A stretch of DNA of 64,000 nt from Pteria penguin (taxonomy: Eukaryota; Mollusca; Bivalvia; Pterioida; Pteriidae): assembly GCA_035048485.1 (NCBI GenBank), contig CM068580.1:55218475-55282474 (forward strand), read 5' to 3'. Position 1 is the stretch's first letter. Each line of letters begins with the position of its first letter. A model generated the notes under the pieces. It did no database searches and had not been told where the DNA came from. It worked only from the letters and a program-made list of their open reading frames with translations. A program made the translations under genes and the position numbers. Below are positions 11,001-22,900 of the stretch, one piece after another.

Positions 11001-11184
11001 AAAACGCTGTCTTTTCGCATTCTATCTTCCTTTTATTAACATATTTTCTTATGTGGATGAACATATCAAATGTCTTTCAAAAGAGAAAGTGGAAAAAGAA
11101 GTCCACAAGCGTTGTTATCAAATTTCGTGTTTCTGTAAAGTTATCCTAGGAATTTTGAAGAGTTCTGAAGAAGAAGCAGAATGA
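8086..11184 (+). CDS. Ankyrin-repeat Mab-21/cGAS-like nucleotidyltransferase (candidate cGLR)
   Basis: The single uninterrupted coding exon encodes 1032 residues from ATG 8086, the first ATG after a splice acceptor at 8065. Residues about 10-385 carry ankyrin repeats (APLHAA-type starts, ITPLMQAV, GATLLHYAAWW, GRTAYDLA). Residues about 440-700 are a Mab-21/cGAS-like catalytic core. GSSSEGT at 484-490 is the phosphate-binding helix start, E497 and D499 in CEFDFVF are the metal ligands, and D610 in NIDMVL is the third carboxylate; all three are present. Residues 697-928 are an acidic, Ser/Asp-rich, probably disordered insertion. The family's C-terminal helical segment then resumes (DVITSYMLKNCLMY, residues 930-943). 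Members of this family make cyclic dinucleotides on sensing nucleic acid, or are inactive Mab-21 developmental proteins; the intact triad favours an enzyme. Ligand, product and the role of the ankyrin part are inference. AATAAA at 11329 is a plausible polyadenylation signal. Confidence 0.88.
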   Translation: MDNDDIRHGVSLPPLHAAADDSNIDDMERILEIGLCDVNSRDHSHRSALHCLFNAKNFKGIEELKRGILVLKTYGCDVNAMDHTQHTPLHLVFSNFAKLIPDVLTFCFRTFPEYNHLARSHDGYTIFHMLTSDLNDGVKDCDDFEDIVGDRERFIQNFLMGKIVEISSDRLQLLLRDKDNSGCSAFHTYIDGNYYTMDNVKLMIQCGADVNEANSLGITPLMQAVIRDRYELVDILLQSGVDPNATDLFQQTALFRVTSVKTFQLLCDYGAKLDVHDRFGKSPVMDVRMFIPENLPRGELFISSKLSKKEALATLFFERGISPDIVDRYGATLLHYAAWWAHVDPIDALLNHNARKDIRDNYGRTAYDLAECHCNFSVAKTLLPENYDINQEALHNYQETTKYIRVAFYHEDINDMKKCLSVLNFQENPHRLVNLLINSPIFGMTQRKVETQEIKTSIETLMTNIAAMVGEMDNRFISRVIHTGSSSEGTMISDPCEFDFVFCLDEFSKEYEVLQPDSLLYSGFALLKMKNDSDQNKLAGFANYDGILKSNEICNTFQDLVVATLNKPDLWNHENIYFDGLLEFPADKPVLRLTLEWNGHFYKNITINIDMVLGVQVHDWRPRELLINIEMESINDIQQFFLLFHGPIQNQDDGENYLRISSAPSEIYFFKNSEEFIRECYSLTKILKFHSFCPSIQFDDSNSSADDESLKTDSSDSYDSDEENVVVEQEETKDSISSESNSGHSIDSDSPDKSGFEQVSNSNLRHKVYGWAIKVDEEKRPIKLYTAMKDTTTFSEKDQQDVATSNVRKASKPIICQDTVKYIFGNKGTTSKDNISNSCDKEHISDVPSGDCIPVSKSCFFGNPVNEENLEERSNTNEALRKTEELCKNCGSDDDNQSSIDSANAALMSCEHDVQDDTDWRGGDLLKADDVITSYMLKNCLMYILSEKENPLSHSLLEMAIEVYEYLLRCAEKRCLFAFYLPFINIFSYVDEHIKCLSKEKVEKEVHKRCYQISCFCKVILGILKSSEEEAE

Positions 11185-11328
11185 AAAAATGTCATCAAAT
11201 GGTTACAGTTTTTATATTAAAATTTGTTGCAACTGTTATGTTATATCCGATTAAGGGTTTTAAGGGAGTTGGGGAAGTGATCAAATTTCGTCCTATGTCA
11301 GTTGTGTTTGGTCTTAATCATATATGTA

Positions 11329-11334
11329 AATAAA
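11329..11334 (+). terminator. Polyadenylation signal of the ankyrin-cGLR gene
   Basis: AATAAA lies 145 bases after the stop codon, the only good match close to the coding end on this strand. Confidence 0.55.
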
Positions 11335-11353
11335 ATTGAACAGAACGTTATAT

Positions 11354-11539
11354 TGTTTTATCACAGATTTTGCTATTTATACAGTGAAATATCGCTGTTA
11401 TAAATTAATTTATGGCATATGTGACGTCATAGCGTGGGAAAGAATTGTATCAAGCCGTTGTTTGATGAAATAAACACATTTGAACTGATTGTAGACAACT
11501 TATTTCATAAATACCGTATGAAATGAAAATTCATTTCAG

Positions 11540-11542
<3 letters not shown>
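11354..11542 (+). mobile_element. MITE, family A, short copy
   Basis: It shares an ordered series of segments with 18391-18675 (reversed) and 43310-43580: TTTATCAC, AATTAATTTATGGCAT, GACGTCAT, GTTTGATGAAATAAACAC and AAATGAAAATTCATTTCAGATC. Compared with those copies it lacks the inner hairpin arm. It ends directly at the AT microsatellite. Confidence 0.75.

Positions 11543-11631
<89 letters not shown>
11543..11631. repeat. (AT)n microsatellite
   Basis: Perfect AT dinucleotide run of about 90 bases next to the MITE end. The Tyr-Ile frames across it are not coding. Confidence 0.97.
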
Positions 11632-11634
<3 letters not shown>

Positions 11635-12369
11635 CAGCTAAATTCTTTAAGACTACTGTCACAATGGGTCGTACGCTCTCTGAACCATATGATTGGTGGA
11701 GATTTTGTCAAGTTGCGATCGACCGGCAACTCTTGCAAAGACTTCATTCTGCAATCACATGCTGTGAGTGGTTGTACTATACATGATGAATTATCATAGG
11801 ACAAATTGGGATGTCTGGTGGTCCGATTCGTGACGATCGATCTCAGTGTCACTCTAAGGTAATAGTGAGACAAGTCGAAGCGATCCGGCAATGGATTTTA
11901 TAACTAGTAATGGTGAACTGTAACTCATTGCATGATGAATAGTGAAAATTTTTATTGTATGCTGCGACTGTATATGCTTGTGTGATTAAGCTACTTTCGC
12001 AACAGCTTGATCTGATGGTGACTTCTAGGACTTGGCCCCTGTAATGTTGATGGCTGGAGGCACTATCAATATCCAAATATTTTAATCCTGATGCTGTCTG
12101 GGTAGGGGAGCAACCATTTGATTTTTAAGAGGGGGAAGAAAACCTTGCAAAAACAAAAATTCGGCTGGCAATATAGGTAAAATAAGTAATCTGGACACGG
12201 AGTCAGTAAAAGTTGAAGGTATATTTATATGGTATACCCTTGAAAGTTTGGGTACATATATTTATGTATAACACGCTTGGTTACGGTCCGAAGAGCTGAA
12301 ATTTTTTCATACTCTCTCCTCGATCTCCCCTCCTCCCCCCCCCCCCCCCCCCCCCCCCCCCCTCTTACG
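11632..12369. other. Non-coding DNA with poly-C tract
   Basis: No gene was recognised. A run of about 25 C residues spans 12337-12362. The segment may contain the decayed 3' part of the LINE that follows on the minus strand, but I see no family signature. Confidence 0.4.
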
Positions 12370-13270
12370 TACGCTAAATTTTATGCATCAGTGGCTGAGT
12401 ATCAATAAACTTGTATGGAATCCTATACATCACTGCAGTTTTCGCTTGGACTCTGCTTCTGTACTGGTGGCCAATGTAGCTGTTGGGAAACGCTGCTTGT
12501 TGATCGGTAGTTTGATAACACCATACAGGCAGCCCTCCTCTGCACCATTTGCATCTTCTGGTTGTTCTCTTCTTTGTATGTCTACCAGATGGTACTTGCA
12601 TATTCTGTCAGTGGTTTTATCAGTGTGCTATTATATAACACTTGGTTTTAACGTCTCGTGGTGGGTATTGGGTGGTGTTGCGTCCAAAAGAGGCTGATAT
12701 TGATCGAGTACGCCTTATTGGTGATCAGATCAATTTCATGATTCCATTTCAGATTCTTATGGATATCAACCACAAGGTATTTGGCTGAGTGAGTACCCTA
12801 TTTCAACGATATGTCCATGTATGGATGGTGTATAGATGTTCTATACACCTCCTCTTGTTGTTAACGTGCAGCACCTGGTGCTTCTTGGGGCGTAACTCCA
12901 TTAACCAATCACGTTCTCACTGTTGCAGATCACCAAAGTCTGTTTAAAGCTTGATGGCGCTCTCCTCTCTTTTGATGTTCCTGTATACAGCACAATCTTT
13001 GGTGAATAGGCGGACTGTTGACCCCTCTCGGACACCCTCTCTTTTTTTGGTCATTTATGAAGAGAAGGAAGAGCTACCCCGGGGGACTCCAGACTGGAGA
13101 GAGACTTTTGATAAAGTGGCACCCTCTAGTATCACTTGCCAAGTAATATATAAGGCCCACAAGGAAGTCTTTGATCCATACGATGTGATCTTGTCTTATT
13201 CCGTTGCGTTGCAGCTTGTACATGAGGCAATAATAACAGGGACAATAACAACAATATCATTAGAAGCAGT
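12370..13270 (-). pseudogene. Decayed LINE reverse transcriptase (ORF2 fragment)
   Basis: Reading the minus strand from 13270 down, the frames recover in order the landmarks of a non-LTR reverse transcriptase C-terminal half. SGVPRGS (about 13070-13100) is the usual SGVPQGS. RLFTKDCAVYR (about 12990-13020) corresponds to the RLFADDCVLYR active-site block, with the second catalytic position altered. PKKHQVLHV is near 12870. EYASTIW is near 12600 and MVQRRAA near 12540. QAKTAVMYRI is near 12440. The frame changes several times and stops interrupt it, so it is a dead copy. No endonuclease part is visible. The clade (CR1/Jockey/RTE-like) cannot be settled by eye. Confidence 0.85.
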
Positions 13271-13696
13271 CTAACTTTTCATTGTCAGTTTTGTAGAGTC
13301 TGTTGCATGTGTACGTGTCCCTAACTACCGGTAAACATACAAAAAAAAAAAATACATTTGATCTAATGTAGCACCTGTATTTTCAAGTGAATAGATACGT
13401 ACTAGCATCTATGAAAAGTTTACATCTTTGAGATATTAACAAAAAGGATAGGTCTACATTCTCCCTTTATAAAAGAAGTTTTTATAGGGGTCATATGCTG
13501 AGAGTCCTTCTATGACAGTTCACGTTCTATATATCTAGATACTTTAATTTATATTGAAAGGAGGTTTCTTTCAACAACCATTAAATATTATTGGTATTTG
13601 ACAGAGGACAGTGCATGAAAATGCAGATTTGATTTCACTGCTTTTGTTGTCTTATTTTTCGACAGAAAACGTTTAGTGGGTTTTTCTTCTTTCTTT

Positions 13697-13714
13697 TTTT
13701 TTTTTTTTTTTTTT

Positions 13715-13768
<54 letters not shown>
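13697..13768. repeat. T-run followed by (GA)n microsatellite
   Basis: A poly-T stretch of about 20 bases is followed by about 25 GA units. The Arg-Glu and Ser-Leu frames across it are artefacts of the repeat. Confidence 0.96.
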
Positions 13769-13771
<3 letters not shown>

Positions 13772-13983
13772 GGGGTATGTAAGATCAACAAAAATTAATG
13801 TATGCCGAAACAGTGTGAGACCCCAACTTCCATCCTTGCCCCTGCACACTATCATGACTATCCTATGCCCTTCGCAGTCAATGTTTTTTTTTTCGGGTGT
13901 GGTGTTAGTAATATGTAAACCGAAAGTTTCGTCAGTTTTTATCGTGTACTTGTAACGCTACTTGCGGGGCATGCGATGGGCAG

Positions 13984-16900
13984 ATGGATGGCTTGGATCA
14001 TGTATTTACGTCTGTAATATCAGATTTAAAGAAAATTGTCCCAAAGGTGACCTCTGAAATAGAGACGAAAACAAATAATAATTGGATCTCTGAAGCAGTT
14101 AGTCGTAATTTGACAGCTCTGAAAACTGGACTTCGAGAATTTCTTACAGATAGAGAACCAGACATGTCTGATTCAAGAGAGACTATCCTTCTTCAGATTT
14201 TGAAGCTGGCCATATCATTAGGAATATCATATTTTGTTGGTATGAAGTTCCTTGAAATGATGGATCCCACAAAAAAAGAAAAGAAAGCTGCAAAATTACG
14301 GGTATGCTTAATCTTTGAACAGCTGCTGTATTATGCAGAGAAGATATTGCTGTCTCATTCTAGTCACAGTTTTATTGAATGCAACAATTTTGAAACCCAC
14401 AAATCCTCATGCCGCCAATTAGTGCCAATACTGTAATAGATAAGGGAAAATCGAGAATTTTCCAGAAAACGAAATTTGACATAATCACATGAGGTGAAGG
14501 TCATTCGAAGGGGAAATTGTCTACTGGGAATTGTTGACAACAAATATAAGTACATAAACAACTTTAACAAAGGTGAAGGGTGGAAACAAGCATATGCCTG
14601 CAGAACAGCTAATTAAGAAAGTAATTGTACTTGCAAGCCAGTTTGTTTTCACGATTAAGCCAATTTAAGGTTCACAAAATTGATTTGAGCATGTGGTGAA
14701 ACTGTAACTAGAAAGAGGCATGATGTTATTTCAGAATTTCACCCTCTACCACCCAATTTTATGTTGTCTGTAATGATTTTTAATAAGACATCAATTATAA
14801 TGGGATTATTTCACTGAACAGTGTACATATCTGTTTTGAGTTTTACATGTTGTAGCATGTTGAGTGTATGATGGGGTATGACTGGTTTTATCCTAGGCCA
14901 TAATGCAGTTTTTCAGTAATTTTTAGCTCAACTGAGCCAAAGGCTCAAGTGAGCTATAGTCATAGTGTGTCGTCCGTCGTCGTCTTCCGTCTGCCGTTAA
15001 ATTTTTCACATTTTCGACTTCTTCTCTGGAACTGCAATGCAGATTTGGATCAAACTTTGTGTAAATGATGTACTCAAGATTCCTTACTAAAATTGTGTTC
15101 AGGATCCAGATTCCCTCAGGGGTGGATCCAGAGCGGGGCCAAAAGTGCCCAAAATGGTACCCCTCTTCAAACATCTTCTCCTCCAGAACCAGTTCATAAA
15201 TGGGAAATCTAATTGCATTTCAACAATCTATAAAGATGGGTTATTAAAAATTGTGTTCGGGATTAAGATCCGTCAAATAGAAATTACGCTTTTTTGACGT
15301 GTTTTTGGACTTAGTCATTTCAATGCAAAAAAGTGTTAATTGATATTGATGATTTCTTAATGACTATTTTGATCATAATTGTGGTAAGGAATATTATTGT
15401 GGAAGAATTTTGTCATTATCTCAAATTTTGGATTTTTTATCAATTTTTTAAGACTTCCAAAAAAAAAGGGGGGGGAGGTGGCCATTTTTCACATTTTCAA
15501 CTTTTTCTACAAATCCACATGAAAGATTTTAATGAAACATGGAATACATGAAGTACTAAAGGTCCTCTATCAATTTGGTAAATTTCATCCAAATTGGTTA
15601 ACAGATAATGCCACCATGTCTAAAAAGTAGGTCTCACAATGGTACATATACCACTTGGTAATTGAAATATGGAGAGTAGCGGTTCAAATCCAGCTGTGGT
15701 CTAAATCTTTATTTTCATTTCTTTACACATCTAAATAAGTTTTTAGATGTTTCTCAACACTCAACATATGAAATTAGGCAATTTTAAGTTTAAGACTTCC
15801 AAAAAAAGGGGGGGTAGGCCATTTTTCAACTTTTTCTACAAAACTGTTTGAAGGATTTTAATAAATCTTGGTAGAAATAAGTCACGTATGATCCTCTTCA
15901 AATTCTGTTGTTTTCGTCTAGACCTCTTTACAGGTGGCGCCACCATAGTGAAAAGTAGGTCACAAAAGAGTTCCCTCCTTTAACAATATTCTTTTTCATA
16001 CGGGCTGTATACAGAGACAAACAGAATGCATAGAAATGATCTAGAGGGATGAGTGAGGACTTATTGTCATTTTGGTTCCCTTCCAAAATCAAATTTTAGA
16101 ATTTTTTTTCGACATTTCTTTGGACTTGGTGATTTCAATGCAGAAAAGTGTCATATGTCCTAGTTAATTGATAATGATGATTACTTATGGACTATTGTGA
16201 TCATAATTATGGTAAGGAATGTTACTTCGAAAGAATTTTTTCAATATCTCAATTTTTGGATTTTTTATCAATTTTTTAAGACTTCCAAATGAGGGTGTAT
16301 AGGAACAATTCAATCACATTTTTCACTTCTGCTGATATACCACATGAAAGATTTTAATGAAACATGGAATACATGAAGTACTAAAGGTCCTCTATCAATT
16401 TGATAAATTTCATCCAAATTGGTTAACAGATAATGCCACCATGTCTAAAAAGTAGGTCTCACAATGGTACATATACCACTTGGTAATTGAAATATGGAGA
16501 CTAGCGGTTCAAATCCAGCTGTGGCCAAAACCTTTTTTCATTTCTTTGCACATCTAAATAAGTTTTTAGATGTTTCTCAACACCCAACATATGAAATTAG
16601 GCAATTTTAAGTTAGATCTGGACAATATTTGAAACAATTGTTGTTCATGACCCAGACTTGAAATCAGTCAACAAAAGGCCCCACCTAAAGAAAATGACTA
16701 ACTTGTTGCCCTGAATGACATCTTGCAGAGACAAAAGAAATGCTTAATATCAAAATCACCTGAATGGATGTTCAAAAAAGTGTTGTTTTTTATTCTAGTC
16801 TGAAATAAAATTTGACATATTTTCAACAATTGTGTTGACTTAGTCACAGGAATGCAAAAATAAATGAATTCTTCCTTCATGCATGACTGATCATCTAGGT

Positions 16901-19900
16901 ACTCAGGTGAGCGATATAGGCCCACTTGGGCCTCTTGTGTACAAATACTGTTATAAATATTTTGAAATCTACATTTGAATTCAATGAAGAAGTATACATA
17001 GATTATAAATATTTCATTATTTTCTCATTTAAGATAATAATCATGGTAAAACAAAAGATTAAAAAATAAGATTTTACTTAGAAATTGAAAATAAATCCCG
17101 AGGAGTATACCTCATAACAAATCACAAATCTGGATCTTTTAAGTGTTTGTGAAATAGTCTCATTTCTTTCCTTTTCCAAGGTTAAGACTTTTCTATTACA
17201 GATACTGTTTACTGGATGATTCACCTGAGATTGTGTATGCTACTTGCATTCGCACCTTTGTTATTAATTGGTCAGTCTGACTTAAACATCACAGTACAAA
17301 AAGGAATCCCATAATACATATTATAGACTGACAACAGGCCAAAAACTTGTTTGTTAGGGTAAAAAAGTGTTTGGCCCGTTGTTGGTCTACAATGTATAAT
17401 ATGCATTATGTGGTCCTAATTATTTGCACCTTGTAGACTCAAATTTCCATATCTTCTCAAATTCTAATATTATTAAAGTAGCACCTTCTCCTTTCACTCT
17501 TAAATGCACAATAAAATATCTTCTTTGATACTGATCACAAGAGAGGATTAAATTCTTAAATTTTTAATATCATCTATAACAAACAATACATGTAGATGAA
17601 TATAACAATAGATTCATGTAGACTGTAATCCTTTAACAGTGGAATACAGAATAATCATTCAGTCATACCAGTACTCCTTTCTTATATATATGTATATATG
17701 AAAAATTTCATGTCAGACCATCTAATAAGAATCTTAGATCTGTCTGTCAAATATATGTAACTGATTCACATAGGTTGAAAACATTTTCTTTGTCACTATA
17801 GTGACTAAATGTATGTGTTCTTCCACATGTGTGACATATAGATGTCATACTTCAGTATAGGGTGCCTGTGTTCACATTTTATTATTGTTGTTGTTACTAT
17901 AATTATTTTGATATATTAATAATAACACTGAAAATGTCACTTTGATGAAAATCTGTCAATAAAATGTAAATTAGTAATATTTCATTTCAGGCTCAGGAGG
18001 TAATGCAAAGAATAGGTGTGACAGGAGTCAAGGTATGATACTTGCACATTGTAATACATAAAGATGGACAGATAGATAGATATACACATGTACATATACA
18101 AATGTATCAATATTGAAATCATATTATTGATCTGGAGAGATATAGTTTACATGTATCATTCACTCAAACTTCAAGGAAATTTGGAAAATGGATGATGATA
18201 ATAATATATTATTAAGTAAAATTACTTTTAAAGTATAAACATTATAAACACAAAAAATATAAATATTTCTAGATAATCACCAGAAAAAAAAGAAAAAAGA
18301 AATAATACAATTCAGCTTTTGTGACTTGAATGGAGTTCGCCACCATAATCTTTATGAAGATATTTTATATCTTTATATACGTATATATAGGATCTGAAAT
18401 GAATTTTCATTTCATACAGTATTTATAAAACGAGTTGCTTGTTTTACATAAAGTCCACGAGTTTCATAAATACTGTATGAAATGAAAATTCATTTCAGAT
18501 TCTTTTTATCACATGTTTACGCTCAGTTTAAAGGTGTTTATTTCAGCAAACAGCGGCTTGACATAATTCTTTTCCACGTTATGACGTCACCTATGCCATA
18601 AATTAATTTATGATATAGCGATACTTCACAGCAGATACAGCCAGCATATACAGCAAAAAGCGTGATAAAATGTATTAATTTATTCGTTGATAAATCCAAT
18701 AACAGATCGATACATTATTGAGAAAACAAATATAGAAATCAATATACAGATGTTAATTTTGTATTTTAAGAATTATTGATCACAAAGAACAGTCACAAGT
18801 CAGGTATATTTCATTGCTTATTTCAACTACAACTACATATCATAGACATCGACTTGAGTTGTCTCAAAGCAGATCAGTGGGTTGATAAATAGGACATGGA
18901 TAAGTTTCAGAGGTCGTCCTCTTTCAATATGAGGATACATTAGCAGGTATGGTAATGTAATTCACTGCCTGTAATGAATGCTTTATATGACATGTTGTGA
19001 TATTTTTTAGCTTACGGAGCATGAATTATGTTTTGCTGCGGATCTGGTGGATCCAGATAGTATCGCTATTTCTTGGGCCGACATAGGAGGTTTAAATGAT
19101 GTCATTCAGACTATCAGAGAGAAGGTGATATTTCCATTTAAACGCAGAGATCTCCTGGCAGGTTCAGCTTTGATACGACCCCCAAAAGGTTTGTTTATAA
19201 TTTTCTGTCAGTAAGTAAGTTTAAGTGTGATTAGTATTGCTGCTAATTAAATACAGGTAAAAAGTAAATGATTATGTGAATTAATTGATTATTGTTTTTA
19301 CGTCACACCACGAATATTTCACGTATATGGTGACGGCATCTGCCTGATGCGAAGCATACAAATTTTGACCTTTGCAATGGACCGACCCGAAGCAGTGAGG
19401 GATCTTTAACGTGCCATACATACCACGACACGGGGCCTCGGTTTTTACTGTCTCATCCGAAAGACAGGACACCGGCATGACCAGAGCCGGACTCGAACCC
19501 TGGCCTCCCGATCAGGAGTCCGACGCGATACCACTAGGCCACGCCGGCTTGATTATGTGAAACACAAAGAGTCTTCTGTGTCCTGTCAAGTACAACATTT
19601 ACATATTTCTTTCAAAACAACAGTGGAATATAGCTTTAGTTGCTAATGATTACATAGATCTTTCATTCTTCGTTATATAGTTAAAATAATTTTCTTAATT
19701 TTTTATTCAAATTTGGGCAGTATGAAATGAAATAGATAACTTGTTTAAATTGCCTTTGATCATGTAGATAATGCCTTGAATATTTACATAGCTTGTCATA
19801 TAATATTAGTGCAGGAAGTTTTTATATAAATCACTTTTTCTCATCTGTTGAAATACTACATGTATATTCATTTTTAAAATTATTGTAATTTCTCTAAATT

Positions 19901-22900
19901 GTGTGTTTCAGTATTTATTAATTTAACAAATGAATATTGTATGGTTTATATTTATAAGCTAAATAATGTGAAATGTTTTCATTTAACAATGCAAGCATTC
20001 CACAAAGCTAAAAATCTTTGTTTCCTTTCTTTCTAGGTGTTCTGCTCTATGGCCCTCCAGGTTGTGGAAAAACAACAATAGCTAAGGCTATGGCAAAAGA
20101 CGCAGGTTTGCCAACGGATTTATATTCATTTCCCTACATGTCTCTAAATATATTTGAATGTCACTAGAACCTGAAGCTCCCTGCTAGGATATAAGATCAA
20201 ACTTTACAAGAAAGACCTATTGCAATATTTACCATGTTCTCAAAGTAGAAATTCACCCTTACTCAAGGCATTATTTATGGTTAAATGTTTTGTCAGACCT
20301 CTGTCAGTCAGACAAACGATGTACTTATTATTGACGTTATAAATATAGTAATTTAAAATCTTCAAACTAAAACATTCTTTTTATAATTGATGAATGGGAC
20401 AATGTATTTAGTAACTTGTTTCATTGAAAACTATGTCATTATATCTCATAAGTTGATAGTGTCTGAATTAATGTGCATTACATCAAGCAGATGCTGTCAC
20501 CATAAGAAGATAATGATCTTTTAATGAAATTAGAAGCAAGTATTAACCGTTATTAATTAAGTAAAATAAGTTTGGTCAGATAATTTGAAACATTTTATGT
20601 AACATTGTAAGTTTTTCATACCCAATTTTCTATCCTGTTTTAAGTTAATGATTCAAAGATCATATTAAGATCATTTATTGTGTTACAGTATTCAAAATTA
20701 TGAAAAGAAAATTAATACTAGGAAATCTTGCAAGTTTTGAAGTAAAAACAAAGTTGAAATTAGATGCATTTTAACTGAAAGTTATACAAGATAAGATATG
20801 TTATCAACATCTACTAATAAAATGCCTAAAATTGTGGTGAATAAACAGACAGACAAAACGACACAAACTACTGTATACCCTAAAATCAGCCAGAAAAAGA
20901 CCATGAAAATAAGACTTTGATTAGAATTTTTAAACTTAGTCACATTTTTTTCAGGAGCTAGATTTATCAACTTCCAGATGTCATCTTTGCTGGACAAATG
21001 GCATGGAGAATCAGAAAAAAGAGCTGATGCCTTATTTTCCTTGGTAAAAACATGATTCAAATAAATATATCTAACAAAATTCTGTTCTGAATTGTACAAT
21101 GATATTATTATTTAAAATCTTAATTTATAAATATATACAGGGATTTCAAGAAGAGCTGGCACCCTGCGAAATACCGCTGCTTCCAGTGACAGAAATCACA
21201 ATTTTGAATTTCCCCTGATCTGAAATTTACTACTCACATTTACATATACAGCACTCAAAATGATACGCCTCACATTTCTTAATCACCTCCTATTAAAACC
21301 CTGTATATAGACTGTATATAGACTGTTTTGATAAATGGTGCTTGTTTTATTGTGAATCAATTTTTGATGCATTTCTTGTAGGCAAGAAAAATTCAGCCAG
21401 CAATCATATTCATAGATGAAATAGGTGAGTGTATTAGATTTGAAACAGTGCAATATTATGCATAGTACTAAGTGCAAAACCTTTTGAACCAGAAATCTTA
21501 TTATGTTTTTAGCTCTTAAATTCATGTACTTAGAGATTCAGCAAATTCATCTATTTTTCAGATTCATTTCTTCGTGTCCGAAATCTTGGTGACCATGCCA
21601 ACATGGCAACTTTGAAGGGACAGTTCATGAGTTTATGGGATGGACTTGTCACTGACGCTTCCTGTCAAATTATTGTAGTTGGAGCCACCAACAGACCCCA
21701 GGATGTTGACTCCGCCATTCTTCGCAGAATGTCTAGCAAATTTAGTATAGGAAAACCAGTATGTGTAATGCTTGTATCTTGTGTTTTTAAGGAACCTTGT
21801 TGTATTTCGTAAACAACCATTTACAAAGATTACTTGAATTAGGGAAATGGTCAATTTTATGTCAGGAATCAATATAAATGGTGGAGTTAATTGGATATGC
21901 ATATATGTTGACCTCAACCTATATATTCCAACACACAATGTACACTTCTATTTAGGATACATTGGTTTCATTTAATGATATTCTACATGGCTAGCCAAAC
22001 AGGAGATGCTTACTCCTCCTGGACACCAGGTCTCACCTCTAAATTTCAGGGGACCGTGAATGCCCATTGTGGTACATTGTTGTTTAGTGCCATAGTCATG
22101 TGACACCAGTTACTTTCGTATTTTACTTGATAATTGGAATGAAAAACTGTGAAATACATTGTTTTCATTTAATGATGTTCTACTTGGTACTAGAATAAGA
22201 ATAAAATACTATAAAATACATTGTTTTCATTTAATGGTGCTCTACTTGGTACTGGAATTAAATACATGTACCATGAAATACACTGTATATTCCTTGGTAC
22301 ATGTTTGTGTATTTATATATTTGAAGTGCATTAAAATTGGTCCTCACAAAATCTATGATCCACATTCTGAAAACAATATTTCAAGCAGTGTGTTACTTAA
22401 TTTTATCTCACTGTACTTTAAAATAGCCCATTTGCAAATAAATGTGTTAAAAGAAGGTTACAGTTGGCTTTCTACATAAAGAAATTTTTTTTTTTCATTG
22501 CAGGAGAAATTAGAAAGATTGAACATATTGAAAATCATATTACGATCAGAGAATTTAGATGTAAGTATGATATACTCCATGGGTCCCACAAACTAAGCTT
22601 TGGTGCATATATAGGAATCATGTTTCCCATCAATCCATCCATCTGTCTGTCTGTTCTGTTGAGAATTTTAAAAACTACTTTGTCATTTGACTGTGACTGC
22701 TATGTACAGATAAATCATTTATATTGTAACATTGTTACCCATGAAAAACAAAGATAGGTTACCGTATATACTCGCATATAAGTCGGTTTTTTGGGAGTAA
22801 AAAATCGTGGTCGAAAAGCACTACCGACTTATATGCGAGATACTGACGGAGAGAAAAAAATCCGTTCTTGGACTGAAGCCAAACTTTCCCGTTTATTATC

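Noticed and set aside
12383..13274. Plus-strand frames of 104 and 107 residues
   Set aside because: They overlie a decayed minus-strand reverse transcriptase and show no family resemblance themselves.
14302..14436. Continuation of the ATAD1 first-exon frame to a stop at 14436
   Set aside because: A good donor (GTATGC) at 14302 joins in phase to an exon that restores the ATAD1 alignment; the continuation is intronic.
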